Shown: one piece after another, positions 26,783 through 35,030 of the stretch | Numbering within the stretch: position 1 is the stretch's first letter | How the letters are laid out: every line of letters begins with the position of its first letter | Notes under the pieces: generated by a model | Seen by the model: only the letters and a program-made list of their open reading frames with translations | Told to the model about the DNA's origin: nothing | The model's database searches: none | Position numbers and translations under genes: made by a program | DNA from: Pontivivens marinum | GTDB taxonomy: Bacteria; Pseudomonadota; Alphaproteobacteria; Rhodobacterales; Rhodobacteraceae | Direction of reading: 5' to 3' | Length of the DNA: 64,000 bases | Assembly (NCBI RefSeq): GCF_900231835.1 | Contig: NZ_OCTN01000007.1 | Coordinates: forward strand, 62,001-126,000

Positions 26783-27285
26783 TGGCGCGTCGTCCGTTCC
26801 TGCAATGGCCCGACAAACGCCTGCGCACCCCCGCGGTCAAGGTTGACGCGATCACGGATGAGGTTCGCGCGATCTGGGACGACATGCTGGACAGTATGTA
26901 CGCCATGCCGGGTGTTGGCCTGGCAGCGCCGCAGATCGGTCAGATGATGGCGCTGGCTGTTGTTGATTGTTCCCCCGGAATGGATCAGCCGGTTCGCATG
27001 GCAAATCCGCGCATTCTGCATCAGTCAGGGCAAATGCGTGAGCATGAGGAAGCCTCGCCCAACCTGCCGGGGCTGTCGGCCACGATCTCGCGCCCACGGG
27101 CGGTGACTGTCGCGTTCATGGATGAAAACGGGGATGAGGTTGAGCGGGATTTTGTCTCGCTCTGGGCAACATCGGTGCAGCATCAGATCGACCATCTGGA
27201 CGGTAAGGTCTTTGTCGATCGGCTGGGACCGGTAAAGCGGAAAATGCTGCTGGCCAAGCATCAGAAAAACAAACGGCGGGGTTAA
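26782..27285 (+). CDS. Degenerate peptide deformylase-like protein
   Basis: A 167-residue paralogue coupled to the intact deformylase. Motif 1 is preserved (GVGLAAPQIG), but motif 2 reads EEASPNLPG where EGCLSxP is needed, so the metal-binding Cys is gone, and motif 3 reads QHQIDHLDG, with Gln135 in place of the catalytic Glu. The two His ligands remain. From known deformylase chemistry this protein should have little or no deformylase activity. It may bind ribosomes or nascent chains, or act on another substrate; an intact reading frame and coupling argue against simple decay. Confidence 0.9.
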   Translation: MARRPFLQWPDKRLRTPAVKVDAITDEVRAIWDDMLDSMYAMPGVGLAAPQIGQMMALAVVDCSPGMDQPVRMANPRILHQSGQMREHEEASPNLPGLSATISRPRAVTVAFMDENGDEVERDFVSLWATSVQHQIDHLDGKVFVDRLGPVKRKMLLAKHQKNKRRG

Positions 27286-27299
27286 ATCCCCCGCCGCTT
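27274..27299. terminator. Bidirectional terminator hairpin at the end of the def pair
   Basis: CGGCGGGG (27274-27281), seven-base loop, CCCCGCCG (27289-27296), then CTTT. The stem contains the last codons of the degenerate deformylase and its stop lies in the loop; the convergent metallo-hydrolase ends at 27307. Confidence 0.7.
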
Positions 27300-27306
27300 T
27301 CGGTGC

Positions 27307-28056
27307 TTAGTCGTACCACGCGCCGCGCAGAACCTCGGAGTTATCGCCGACGAGCTGAGTGAAGGCGTCAATGTCGCTCTCGCCGTAGTGGTACGGGAAC
27401 ACATAGGTCGGCTGGAACTCCGCCACGGCACTGGCCGCTGCATTGATATCCATCGTGTAGGGCAGATTCATTGGCAGGAATGCAATGTCGATGCCTGTTA
27501 GGGCGCGCATTTCAGGGATGTCCTCGGTATCGCCTGCGATATAGACCGTCTTGTCGTGGATGCTGAGGATATAGCCGTTATCACGCCCCTGCGGGTGATA
27601 GCCTAGGCGTTCCTCGGTCAGGTTATAGGCGGGGATGGCCTCAATCGGGTAATCGCCGATCATGCCTGTATCGCCATTCGCCATGACGGTCGCGCGGGAC
27701 TGGAATTCCTCCAGCGCGTCATAAACGGTCGGGTTCACGATGAAGGTCGTCTCATCACCGGCCAGCCCACGCAGTGTCTCCATGTTGAAGTGATCGCCGT
27801 GGTGATGCGTGATCAGGATCACATCAGGTGTCGGCGCATCGGCATAGAGCGATGGCTCGCCCACCGGATCAACATGGACGACCAATCCGGGAACCTGCAT
27901 GATAAAGGACGCATGATCGATTGGTTTGATCACAATCGGCCCACCGGCGCTGTCAAACGTGAACGGCTCCGCATGGCCATCTGCCATCACGGCATAGGGC
28001 AAAAAGGTAGTAGCGCTGAGTGCCGCAGTAGTGGCGAGAAAGCTGCGTCTGTCCAT
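27307..28056 (-). CDS. Exported MBL-fold metal-dependent hydrolase (UlaG-like)
   Basis: A 249-residue metallo-beta-lactamase-fold protein. The start at 28056 has AGGACAT upstream and gives an N-terminus MDRRSFLATTAALSATTFL with a twin-arginine-like RRSFLA, so export by Tat is likely. The mature domain has LITHHHGDHFNMETL (HxHxDH zinc motif), a later GDTED and a C-terminal YHYGES with further ligands. The closest architecture is the small UlaG/L-ascorbate-6-P-lactonase-like hydrolase group; the substrate is unknown. It lies on the opposite strand between def and fmt, splitting an otherwise conserved pair. Confidence 0.82.
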   Translation of the reverse strand: MDRRSFLATTAALSATTFLPYAVMADGHAEPFTFDSAGGPIVIKPIDHASFIMQVPGLVVHVDPVGEPSLYADAPTPDVILITHHHGDHFNMETLRGLAGDETTFIVNPTVYDALEEFQSRATVMANGDTGMIGDYPIEAIPAYNLTEERLGYHPQGRDNGYILSIHDKTVYIAGDTEDIPEMRALTGIDIAFLPMNLPYTMDINAAASAVAEFQPTYVFPYHYGESDIDAFTQLVGDNSEVLRGAWYD

Positions 28057-28176
28057 GATATGTCCTGTCATTGTGGCTTCTGCCAGTAACGTAGTACATG
28101 GGGCGTGAATGTCGCGCGCTACGGTCCTGCCGGTGATACGTGACACGATGATTTTGGATAGTGCGTGAGGTGCGAT

Positions 28177-29088
28177 ATGCGGCTGATCTTTATGGGAACG
28201 CCCGATTTTTCAGTAACAGTGCTGGATGCGCTGATCGCGGCGGGTCACGAGATTGTGTCTGTCTATACCCAGCCGCCACGGCCAGCGGGGCGCGGAAAAA
28301 AGGATCGCCCGACGGCTGTTCACGCCCGTGCCGCAGATCTGGGCCTAGATGTCCGCCATCCACGCAGCCTGCGCGGCGCGCCGGAGCAGGCCTATCTGGC
28401 CGCGCTAAACGCCGATGCCGCTGTGGTTGTTGCCTATGGCCTGATCCTGCCACAGGCGGTTCTGGATGCGCCGCGATTGGGGTGCTTTAACATCCACGCT
28501 TCGCTGTTGCCGCGTTGGCGCGGTGCGGCCCCGATCCAACGGGCGATCATGGCGGGTGACGCGGAGAGTGGTGTTTGCATCATGCAGATGGATGCGGGCC
28601 TGGATACCGGTGATGTTCTGCTGCGAGAGGCGACTGCGCTGACCGCACATGATACCGCCGCGACGTTGCATGACCGCTTGGCCGAGATCGGCTCGCGCCT
28701 GATGGTTGATTCGTTGGAAGCCCTGCCAAACCTGACGGCTGTGCCGCAGCCGGCTGAGGGCGTGACCTATGCCGCCAAAATCGACAAGGCTGAGGCGAAG
28801 ATCGATTGGTCGCAACCGGCGGAGCATGTAGATCGCCAAATTCGCGGGCTGGCCCCGTTCCCCGGCGCATGGACGATGCACGGTGGAAAGCGGCTGAAAT
28901 TACATCTATCCGCGCTGGCCGATGGCACCGGTCCAGCGGGAACGGCGCTGGATGATGAGCTGACTATTGCATGCGGCACAGGGGCGGTGAAACTGATCCG
29001 CTTGCAGCGAGAGGGGCGTGGAGTGCAAGATGCAGGTGAATTCCTGCGCGGCCATCCCATATATGCAGGCAACACATTAGGAGATTGA
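28177..29088 (+). CDS. fmt: Methionyl-tRNA formyltransferase
   Basis: Formylates initiator Met-tRNA with 10-formyl-tetrahydrofolate. The 303-residue protein begins [19 protein letters not shown], and contains the catalytic [21 protein letters not shown] (Asn, His) and [17 protein letters not shown] with the catalytic Asp. The C-terminal OB-like domain follows from about residue 205. A GTG at 28165 would add four residues, but GAGGTG is well placed for the ATG at 28177. Confidence 0.96.
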   Translation: MRLIFMGTPDFSVTVLDALIAAGHEIVSVYTQPPRPAGRGKKDRPTAVHARAADLGLDVRHPRSLRGAPEQAYLAALNADAAVVVAYGLILPQAVLDAPRLGCFNIHASLLPRWRGAAPIQRAIMAGDAESGVCIMQMDAGLDTGDVLLREATALTAHDTAATLHDRLAEIGSRLMVDSLEALPNLTAVPQPAEGVTYAAKIDKAEAKIDWSQPAEHVDRQIRGLAPFPGAWTMHGGKRLKLHLSALADGTGPAGTALDDELTIACGTGAVKLIRLQREGRGVQDAGEFLRGHPIYAGNTLGD

Positions 29089-29091
29089 TCG

Positions 29092-29349
29092 TTGTTTTTC
29101 GCTTTTTTCGGATCATTGATGCTCGGCGGTATCGTCGGTTACGCGGCGGAGCGGATGGGCTTTACGCATAACGGATATATCCCCTCCATCATCATCGCGA
29201 TTGGCGGGGTTATGCTGTTCTTTATGATCCGCATCATGTTCGGCATCAGCTTTGGCAGTAACGGGCTGAACGCGATTATTTCGGCTGCGGGCGCATTGAT
29301 CCTGATCCCGACCGAGGCGGCGTCACGCTCTCGGAAACGGCGCAAATAG
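29092..29349 (+). CDS. Small membrane protein (TTG start), GlsB/YeaQ-like
   Basis: An 85-residue, three-helix membrane protein with a basic tail (RSRKRRK). Translation starts at TTG 29092, three bases after the fmt stop, with AGGAG at 29079-29083. Glycines in helix one (GGIVGYAAERMG) and overall size resemble the GlsB/YeaQ/YmgE group, but identity is not certain. It is clearly in the fmt operon; its role is unknown. Confidence 0.65.
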   Translation: MFFAFFGSLMLGGIVGYAAERMGFTHNGYIPSIIIAIGGVMLFFMIRIMFGISFGSNGLNAIISAAGALILIPTEAASRSRKRRK

Positions 29350-29351
29350 CG

Positions 29352-29984
29352 TTACTGGCGTGGGGGCGTACTGCGGTAAACCGGTGCGCGCCAGCCCAAT
29401 GCCAGTGATCCTGCGCGGATTGTGAACGTTACGATCGCGCAGGCCAGAGCCGCGAAGAGGGGGCTGCTGGTCGCCATATAGACCACGACGTTCAGCGCCG
29501 CACCGGCCAAAGCGGCGGTCGCGTATAGATCGCGTGCTTTTAGTACCAGTGGCACCTCGTTACAGACCACATCCCGCGCCAACCCGCCCATGCAGGCGGT
29601 AACCATGCCCATGATGAGCAGGACGGGCCAGTCAAAGCCCATGCCGCGCGCCACGGCCACGCCCACGGGCACAGCCACGGACACGGCCAGCGCGTCCAGC
29701 CAGATCAGCGTCTTGATACGGCTTTCCAACCGGTGCGCCGTGAAAAAGACGAGGATTGCAGCCGCTGTCGCAACGGCCACGTAGCGCGGGTCCGCAATCC
29801 AGAACACAGCATCACGGTTCAGCAAAACGTCGCGGGCCGTACCACCGCCCATCGCTGTCAGGCAGGCGATAAAGACAAAACCGACCAGATCCAACTGCGC
29901 ACGGCTGGCCGTCAACGCGCCGGTCAGCGCGAAGATAAAGACCGATAGCAGGTCCAGCACGCTTACCAGCATGAGGTGATCCAT
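29352..29984 (-). CDS. TRIC-channel (UPF0126/YicG) membrane protein
   Basis: A 210-residue inner-membrane protein with seven likely helices arranged as two similar halves. Each half carries a glycine-rich kink followed by acidic/basic residues: AMGGGTARDVLL and CMGGLARDVVC. This repeated GGG/ARD signature defines the prokaryotic TRIC monovalent-cation channel family. The start is taken at 29984; another ATG 12 bases in is possible. It ends two bases from the convergent small membrane protein. Confidence 0.9.
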   Translation of the reverse strand: MDHLMLVSVLDLLSVFIFALTGALTASRAQLDLVGFVFIACLTAMGGGTARDVLLNRDAVFWIADPRYVAVATAAAILVFFTAHRLESRIKTLIWLDALAVSVAVPVGVAVARGMGFDWPVLLIMGMVTACMGGLARDVVCNEVPLVLKARDLYATAALAGAALNVVVYMATSSPLFAALACAIVTFTIRAGSLALGWRAPVYRSTPPRQ

Positions 29985-30006
29985 TCTGTTGAGTGCGTGG
30001 CAGCGA

Positions 30007-30462
30007 TCATTTCTTTTTAAACGGCTCCATACCCGCACGGGCCAGCTCATCTGCGCGCTCGTTTTCGGGGTGGCCGGCATGGCCCTTTACCCATTCCCAC
30101 GAAACCTGATGCCGCTGCTGCGCCTCGTCCAGACGCTTCCACAGCTCCTCGTTTTTCACGGGTTTTTTCGCGGCGGTTTTCCAGCCATTGCGTTTCCAGC
30201 CGTGAATCCACTTGGTCAAACCATCTTTGACATAGGAGGAGTCGGTGACGACAGTAACCGCTGCGGGCCGTCCTAGGGTTTCCAGTGCGCTGATCGCGGC
30301 CATCAATTCCATGCGGTTATTGGTGGTTTGCGGGTCGCCGCCGGACAGTTCACGTTCCTTGACGATTTCTGCGCCGTCTTTGGCTTGCAGCAAAACGCCC
30401 CAGCCGCCGGGGCCGGGATTGCCGGAACATGCGCCGTCAGTATAGGCAAAAAACTCAGCCAC
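30007..30462 (-). CDS. rnhA: Ribonuclease HI
   Basis: Degrades the RNA strand of RNA-DNA hybrids. The 151-residue protein starts [21 protein letters not shown] with the first catalytic Asp, followed by [13 protein letters not shown] (Glu), [13 protein letters not shown] (Asp) and [14 protein letters not shown] (His and Asp). The start codon is GTG at 30462, preceded by GGAGG six bases away; the start overlaps the stop of the methyltransferase gene by eight bases. It belongs to a leftward operon with DUF3429 and the GFA-methyltransferase fusion. Confidence 0.96.
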   Translation of the reverse strand: MAEFFAYTDGACSGNPGPGGWGVLLQAKDGAEIVKERELSGGDPQTTNNRMELMAAISALETLGRPAAVTVVTDSSYVKDGLTKWIHGWKRNGWKTAAKKPVKNEELWKRLDEAQQRHQVSWEWVKGHAGHPENERADELARAGMEPFKKK

Positions 30463-31483
30463 GGGTGGCCTCCACGTATAGGTTTGCGGTGGGGGTGCCG
30501 TCGAAATTGGTGCCCTCACCCTGTTCAACGGATGTGACAGTAAAGCCGCCATGTTCCAGACGCCGCCGGATTTCGGCCTCGGTGTAATAGGTGTATAGAC
30601 GGCCCTGCTGATCGCGGACGGCACCTTCGCCCTGCTTTAGGCCCAGATACAGTTTTCCACCGGGGGTCATCGCGTCATAAATCCGGCGCAGATGGTCGGG
30701 CATTCTGTCGCGTGAGGCGTGCAGCAGGCTGAAAAACGCCCATACCGCGTCAAAGCTTGCCTTCTCGGCCAACTCACCAAAATTTATGACCTCAACATCA
30801 ACGCCGTGGCGCGATTTAGCCTCATCCGCCAATCCGCGTGATCCATCCATGGCCCGCGCTGCAAAGCCACGCCGCAGCATCTGCGCCGTTGCCCAGCCGA
30901 TGCCACAGCCCAGATCCAGCACGCGGGCACCATCTGGCAGGCCATCCAGCCATGCTGTCAGGCGGGGATGTGGTTCGTCACGTTGCGAATAATCGGCATA
31001 GCTGGCGGCGTTATCGTCATAAAAGGCCAAGGTACGCCCGCGCCGCCAATCGGCCCATGCACGCCGTAGCTCATCATGAGTTTCGGGTTGCCCCGTATAG
31101 GTCGGCACGTCTGCTAGCAATGAAACCCATGGTTGGGCGGAGTCCGTCCACAGTTCTGCACTTGGCACCAGATCATGACCGGCATCCAGCGTGCCTGCCT
31201 TGATCGAGATATAGTCGGTGCCCTGCGCGGCGCGATGCATCAGCCGTGTGCCGCAGTTTGGGCAGAAGCTACGAATAACCTTACGACCGCTGGTGGCAAT
31301 GTCGTGCCATTCCGCCATGTCGCCCTGCCATGTAACCTCATCAGGTGCGACGTATAGCGACAGGCCAAAGGCGGACCCGCTTTGACGTTGGCAGTCGGTA
31401 CAGTGGCAGCGGGCATAGCCCAGCGGCTCACCTGTGATTTCGTAGCGAATGGCGCCGCACTGGCATCCTCCGGTCAGGCTCAT
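30455..31483 (-). CDS. GFA/CENP-V zinc domain fused to SAM-dependent methyltransferase
   Basis: A 342-residue two-domain protein. Residues 1 to about 120 are a GFA (glutathione-dependent formaldehyde-activating-like) domain with the zinc ligands CQC at 7-9, CHCTDC at 26-31 and a later FCPNCGTRL. After a linker rich in Arg/Trp, residues about 170-342 are a class I methyltransferase: [28 protein letters not shown] (motif I), an acidic residue at the end of strand two, and [18 protein letters not shown]. The ATG at 31483 overlaps the DUF3429 stop (ATGA). Both domains exist separately in many genomes; the joint function is not known to me. Confidence 0.85.
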   Translation of the reverse strand: MSLTGGCQCGAIRYEITGEPLGYARCHCTDCQRQSGSAFGLSLYVAPDEVTWQGDMAEWHDIATSGRKVIRSFCPNCGTRLMHRAAQGTDYISIKAGTLDAGHDLVPSAELWTDSAQPWVSLLADVPTYTGQPETHDELRRAWADWRRGRTLAFYDDNAASYADYSQRDEPHPRLTAWLDGLPDGARVLDLGCGIGWATAQMLRRGFAARAMDGSRGLADEAKSRHGVDVEVINFGELAEKASFDAVWAFFSLLHASRDRMPDHLRRIYDAMTPGGKLYLGLKQGEGAVRDQQGRLYTYYTEAEIRRRLEHGGFTVTSVEQGEGTNFDGTPTANLYVEATRG

Positions 31484-31932
31484 GCAAATGCTCCGATCAT
31501 TAGGCAAAGGGAAACCACGATAGTCAGAGGGATGCGTAGGCTCAACCACCACCAAACCACAATGGCGCGTCGCGCATACCAGCATTCGATCAGAAGCAGC
31601 CCTGCAAAGGCGTATACGAGGACGGCACACGAACGTGACGGATCGTTAGACATCGCAAACAGCAAAGCCAACACTGGCGCGATAGCCAGACCCAGTTCAA
31701 TCCAACCCGGTTTTCGGCCATGGCGTGATGCAAAACCCCATAGGGAACCGGCCAGAAAGCACAGTATCATGGTGCCGTAGAGCGACAATAGCGCACGCCC
31801 AGCGCTCACGCCCCCATCGAACCATCCGATTTGTGGCAGCGTATCAGGTGCCAGTATCGCCAACGCGCCGACAATAAACGGGATCAGCCCGATCATCGAG
31901 ATGACAAGCGCAGGTCTGGGTATGTTGGACAT
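31480..31932 (-). CDS. DUF3429 inner-membrane protein
   Basis: A 150-residue membrane protein with about five helices. It begins IPRPALVISMIGLIPFIVGAL, contains LLSLYGTMILCFLAGSLWGF and closes with a Trp-rich helix, matching the DUF3429 pattern of a conserved family of unknown function. GGAGG six bases before the ATG at 31932 fixes the start. Its stop overlaps the start of the GFA-methyltransferase gene, so it leads a coupled three-gene operon ending in rnhA. Confidence 0.8.
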   Translation of the reverse strand: MSNIPRPALVISMIGLIPFIVGALAILAPDTLPQIGWFDGGVSAGRALLSLYGTMILCFLAGSLWGFASRHGRKPGWIELGLAIAPVLALLFAMSNDPSRSCAVLVYAFAGLLLIECWYARRAIVVWWWLSLRIPLTIVVSLCLMIGAFA

Positions 31933-32312
31933 TGCGTGCCTCCGTGATTTCGCCCCTTCGCTACACGCAGGTTGACGCATGGACAAGTACCGCAGGGAGG
32001 CTTCGCTGCGGCATCTACTTTGATACATGCGACAGAATCGCATGATTGCCGCTCAACCTGCACGAGCAGCACCTAGCCATTTCCGAGCGTTTCCCGCTCT
32101 TTGTACGGTGCAGAAAGTGCCCGCTGAACCCCGCGAGGTTAGGACGCTAATACTTTGGGGTAGGTGCTAGTTCTTTCAGAGGCTCCCGCTATGCCAAGGC
32201 CGTGTGACGTTACGTGAAAACCCCAACTAAGGTGAGTTTAAGAGAAACGAATAAGCCTTCCGGCCCCCCCCGGAAACGTTCGCCCTCTCAGGTAAAATGC
32301 GGGAAGAGTACA
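31933..32312. other. 380-bp intergenic region, leader of the lipoprotein gene
   Basis: No gene is supported. The last 100 bases contain a hairpin TTCCGG-C6-CCGGAA (near 32258-32275) followed by CTCTCAGGTAAAA at 32285-32297, which resembles the conserved 3' half of glycine riboswitch aptamers; the matching 5' half is not evident. The left part should contain the promoter of the leftward DUF3429 operon. Confidence 0.4.
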
Positions 32313-32750
32313 ATGAAAACGATTATGACTGGTATCTACAAAGGCGCAGCAACCCTGTTGGCAGCAGGCCTGATCTCCGGCTGTATGTCTGAATCCATGA
32401 TGGCGGCGATGGAGGAGCAGGGCAATTCATTGCACGCGCTGTACTTCTCGCAGCAACTTCCTGATACCGCCGCACAAATTCGTTATCGTTTGGTTGGCAA
32501 TGGACGCGGTGGTTCGCAGCTCTGCGGTTACACAGATGCAAGCACCTCCAACGATCGTACGCTTGCTGCGGATATGCTGGATCACGGCAAGCTGACCCTG
32601 GCTGGGCGTACCTATGACGTCGATATGACACCACTTGCTGCTGCACGTGAGCGTTGCGTAAACACCGACGTGGCATGGGATTTCGATCTGCCGATGCATG
32701 AGATGGATCTGGGTGTTTCTGATGCCAGCGTTTACGCCTACGTTGAGTGA
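32313..32750 (+). CDS. Small lipoprotein of unknown function
   Basis: A 145-residue secreted lipoprotein: the signal peptide ends in the lipobox LISGC with Cys24 as the lipidated residue. The mature part has two further Cys (QLCGYTD and RERCVNTD), which may form a disulfide, and no recognised domain. The start at 32313 has GGGAAGAG upstream. Its TGA is immediately followed by the TGA (as TCA) of the convergent ispH gene with no spacer. Confidence 0.75.
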   Translation: MKTIMTGIYKGAATLLAAGLISGCMSESMMAAMEEQGNSLHALYFSQQLPDTAAQIRYRLVGNGRGGSQLCGYTDASTSNDRTLAADMLDHGKLTLAGRTYDVDMTPLAAARERCVNTDVAWDFDLPMHEMDLGVSDASVYAYVE

Positions 32751-33698
32751 TCAGGCGGTCGCGCTGCGTAAAACGCGCGGCACCTTGAACTCAACATTTT
32801 CCTGAGCGGTTTCGATAATCTGCACAGTTACGTCATAGCGGGCTTTGAACGCGTCAACGACTTCCTCAATCAGGATTTCAGGCGCGCTCGCCCCGGCGGT
32901 AATTGCGAGGGAGGAGATGCCATCAATAGCGCGCCAATCGATTTCAGCTGCGCGCTGCACCAATTGTGAATAGGCACATCCGGCGCGCGATCCCACCTCG
33001 ACCAAGCGTTTGGAGTTGGATGAGTTCGGCGCCCCGATCACCAGCAATGCATCGACCATCGGCGCGACGGCCTTTACCGCCTCCTGACGATTGGTGGTGG
33101 CGTAGCAGATATCCTCTTTGTGCGGACCAACAATCCGCGGAAACCGTGCGTTCAGCGCGGCTACAATCTCGGCCGTGTCATCCACGCTAAGGGTCGTTTG
33201 GGTAATGTAGGCCAGTTGTTCAGGATCGCGCGGTGACAGAGTCGCGACATCAGCAGGCGTTTCAACCAGCAGAACCTCACCATCCGGCAGTTGGCCCATC
33301 GTGCCGATTGTTTCCGGGTGACCAGCATGCCCGATCATCACCATTTGCAGGCCGTTGCCGTGGTGGCGTTCAGCCTCGATATGGACCTTGCTGACCAGCG
33401 GGCAGGTTGCATCCACATATAACATTTGCCGCGCCTCTGCTGCGGCAGGAACGCTTTTCGGGACGCCATGCGCCGAGAAGATTACGGGGCGATCCAGCGG
33501 ACATTCGTCCAGTTCCTCGACAAAAATAGCGCCCTTATCCCGCAGCCCGTCCACGACGTATTTGTTGTGCACGATTTCGTGGCGGACATAGACTGGAGCC
33601 CCCCATTTTTCGAGGGCCATTTCCACAATCTTGATGGCGCGATCAACGCCTGCGCAAAATCCGCGTGGCGCGGCGAGGTAGATGGTCAGGGGCGGCAT
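32751..33698 (-). CDS. ispH: 4-hydroxy-3-methylbut-2-enyl diphosphate reductase
   Basis: Final enzyme of the MEP isoprenoid pathway, making IPP and DMAPP. The 315-residue protein has the three Fe-S cysteines in [10 protein letters not shown] (near 12), [12 protein letters not shown] (near 97) and [11 protein letters not shown] (near 197), plus the diphosphate-binding [11 protein letters not shown] and the catalytic Glu in the TTNRQE region's neighbourhood. The ATG at 33698 with ACGGAG upstream is where the family starts. The downstream end abuts the lipoprotein gene. Confidence 0.96.
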   Translation of the reverse strand: MPPLTIYLAAPRGFCAGVDRAIKIVEMALEKWGAPVYVRHEIVHNKYVVDGLRDKGAIFVEELDECPLDRPVIFSAHGVPKSVPAAAEARQMLYVDATCPLVSKVHIEAERHHGNGLQMVMIGHAGHPETIGTMGQLPDGEVLLVETPADVATLSPRDPEQLAYITQTTLSVDDTAEIVAALNARFPRIVGPHKEDICYATTNRQEAVKAVAPMVDALLVIGAPNSSNSKRLVEVGSRAGCAYSQLVQRAAEIDWRAIDGISSLAITAGASAPEILIEEVVDAFKARYDVTVQIIETAQENVEFKVPRVLRSATA

Positions 33699-33763
33699 CG
33701 GCGTCTCCGTAATTCGCTGCTGTTTATATAGCGTGCTGCGGAGGGCAGATAAACCGGCGCGGA

Positions 33764-34303
33764 TCAATCTTCGGCGCGAGGGGGGCGCCCAATGACGTCT
33801 TTTAGTTCCTCAAGTTCGATAAAATTATCGGCCTGTCGGCGCAATTCATCGGCAATCATTGGCGGCTGCGATCGTATGGTTGAAACAACCGACACGCGCA
33901 CGCCCTGACGTTGCATCCCTGCGACCAGCGGCTTAAAGTCACCATCACCGGAAAATAAGACCATATGATCGATATGCGGGGCCATTTCCATGGCATCGAC
34001 ACTAAGTTCGATGTCCATATTGCCCTTTACCTTGCGTCGACCTAACGAGTCGGTGAACTCCTTGGCCGGTTTTGTGACCATCATGAAGCCGTTATAGTTC
34101 AGCCAATCCACCAGCGGGCGAATAGGTGAGTACTCATCGTTTTCCAGTAGGGCGGTATAGTAAAATGCGCGCAGCAATTTTCCGCGACGCATGAATTCGG
34201 TGCGTAACAGTTTGTAATCAATGTCAAAACCTAGCGCCTTTGATGCGGCGTATAGGTTCGCGCCATCAATGAACAATGCTAGTTTTTCGTCGCGGTAAAA
34301 CAT
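33764..34303 (-). CDS. NYN-domain protein (LabA/DUF88 family, PIN-like nuclease fold)
   Basis: A 179-residue protein with the NYN fold: the first acidic motif in [13 protein letters not shown], an internal [12 protein letters not shown] and the third in [17 protein letters not shown], positions of the metal-binding aspartates of PIN-like nucleases. The family includes LabA and is thought to act on RNA, but individual functions are mostly unproven. It is divergent from folK with about 120 bp between. Confidence 0.88.
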   Translation of the reverse strand: MFYRDEKLALFIDGANLYAASKALGFDIDYKLLRTEFMRRGKLLRAFYYTALLENDEYSPIRPLVDWLNYNGFMMVTKPAKEFTDSLGRRKVKGNMDIELSVDAMEMAPHIDHMVLFSGDGDFKPLVAGMQRQGVRVSVVSTIRSQPPMIADELRRQADNFIELEELKDVIGRPPRAED

Positions 34304-34425
34304 CTTATCTCCAATTCGGCAGATGTGTCCGCGTAAAAAAACGGGGCGGACTCCTTGTGCAATACTTACACACTATGAAAAAGGGGTTGACGTGCAAAGA
34401 GGTATTGGAAGGGGATCGCGACGTG

Positions 34426-34977
34426 ATGCATTTGATCGCGCTAGGCGCCAATTTACCGGGGCCATTTGGCGCACCGGCGCAGACGCTATCACATGCGGTT
34501 GCGCAGATGGGCGCGGCTGGGTTGAGGGTTGCTGAGCTAAGCCCGATTTATGCCACACCTGCATGGCCGGTTGGGTCTGGCCCTGATTTTGCGAATGCTG
34601 CGGCGCGGGTTGAGGCGGCGCTGGACCCGCAGCAAGTTCTGGAAATTCTGCACCGGATCGAGGCTGATCTGGGGCGTGTCCGTGGGCGTCGCTGGGCCGC
34701 GCGCGCCTGTGATTTGGACCTGCTGGGATCGGGGGCGAAAACCCTGCCGGATCGGCAGACGGTTCAGCGGTGGATGGATATGCCTATCAATGAAACTCCG
34801 CCTGCTGCACCGGATGAATTGATCCTGCCACATCCGCGCCTGCATGAGCGGGCCTTTGTTCTGGTTCCACTGGCAGATGTCGCGCCTGATTGGGTGCATC
34901 CGATCACTGGGCGCACTGTTAGGCAGATGTGTGATGCATTGTCAGATGAGGCGCGGGCCGAAATTTGCCGGATATGA
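34426..34977 (+). CDS. folK: 2-amino-4-hydroxy-6-hydroxymethyldihydropteridine pyrophosphokinase
   Basis: Transfers pyrophosphate from ATP to 6-hydroxymethyl-dihydropterin in folate synthesis. The 183-residue form begins HLIALGANLPGPFG, followed by SPIYATPAWP, PDFANAAARVEAAL, and RWAARACDLDLLGSG with the two magnesium-binding Asp, then LILPHPRLHERAFVLVPLADVAP, all family landmarks. Start alternatives exist upstream (GTG 34423, ATG 34375); the family begins at 34426. The Shine-Dalgarno is weak. Confidence 0.93.
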   Translation: MHLIALGANLPGPFGAPAQTLSHAVAQMGAAGLRVAELSPIYATPAWPVGSGPDFANAAARVEAALDPQQVLEILHRIEADLGRVRGRRWAARACDLDLLGSGAKTLPDRQTVQRWMDMPINETPPAAPDELILPHPRLHERAFVLVPLADVAPDWVHPITGRTVRQMCDALSDEARAEICRI

Positions 34978-35030
34978 AGCCGCCTCGACATATGCTTGTC
35001 AGATGGCACATGTGACGGCACAGTTGCGCC

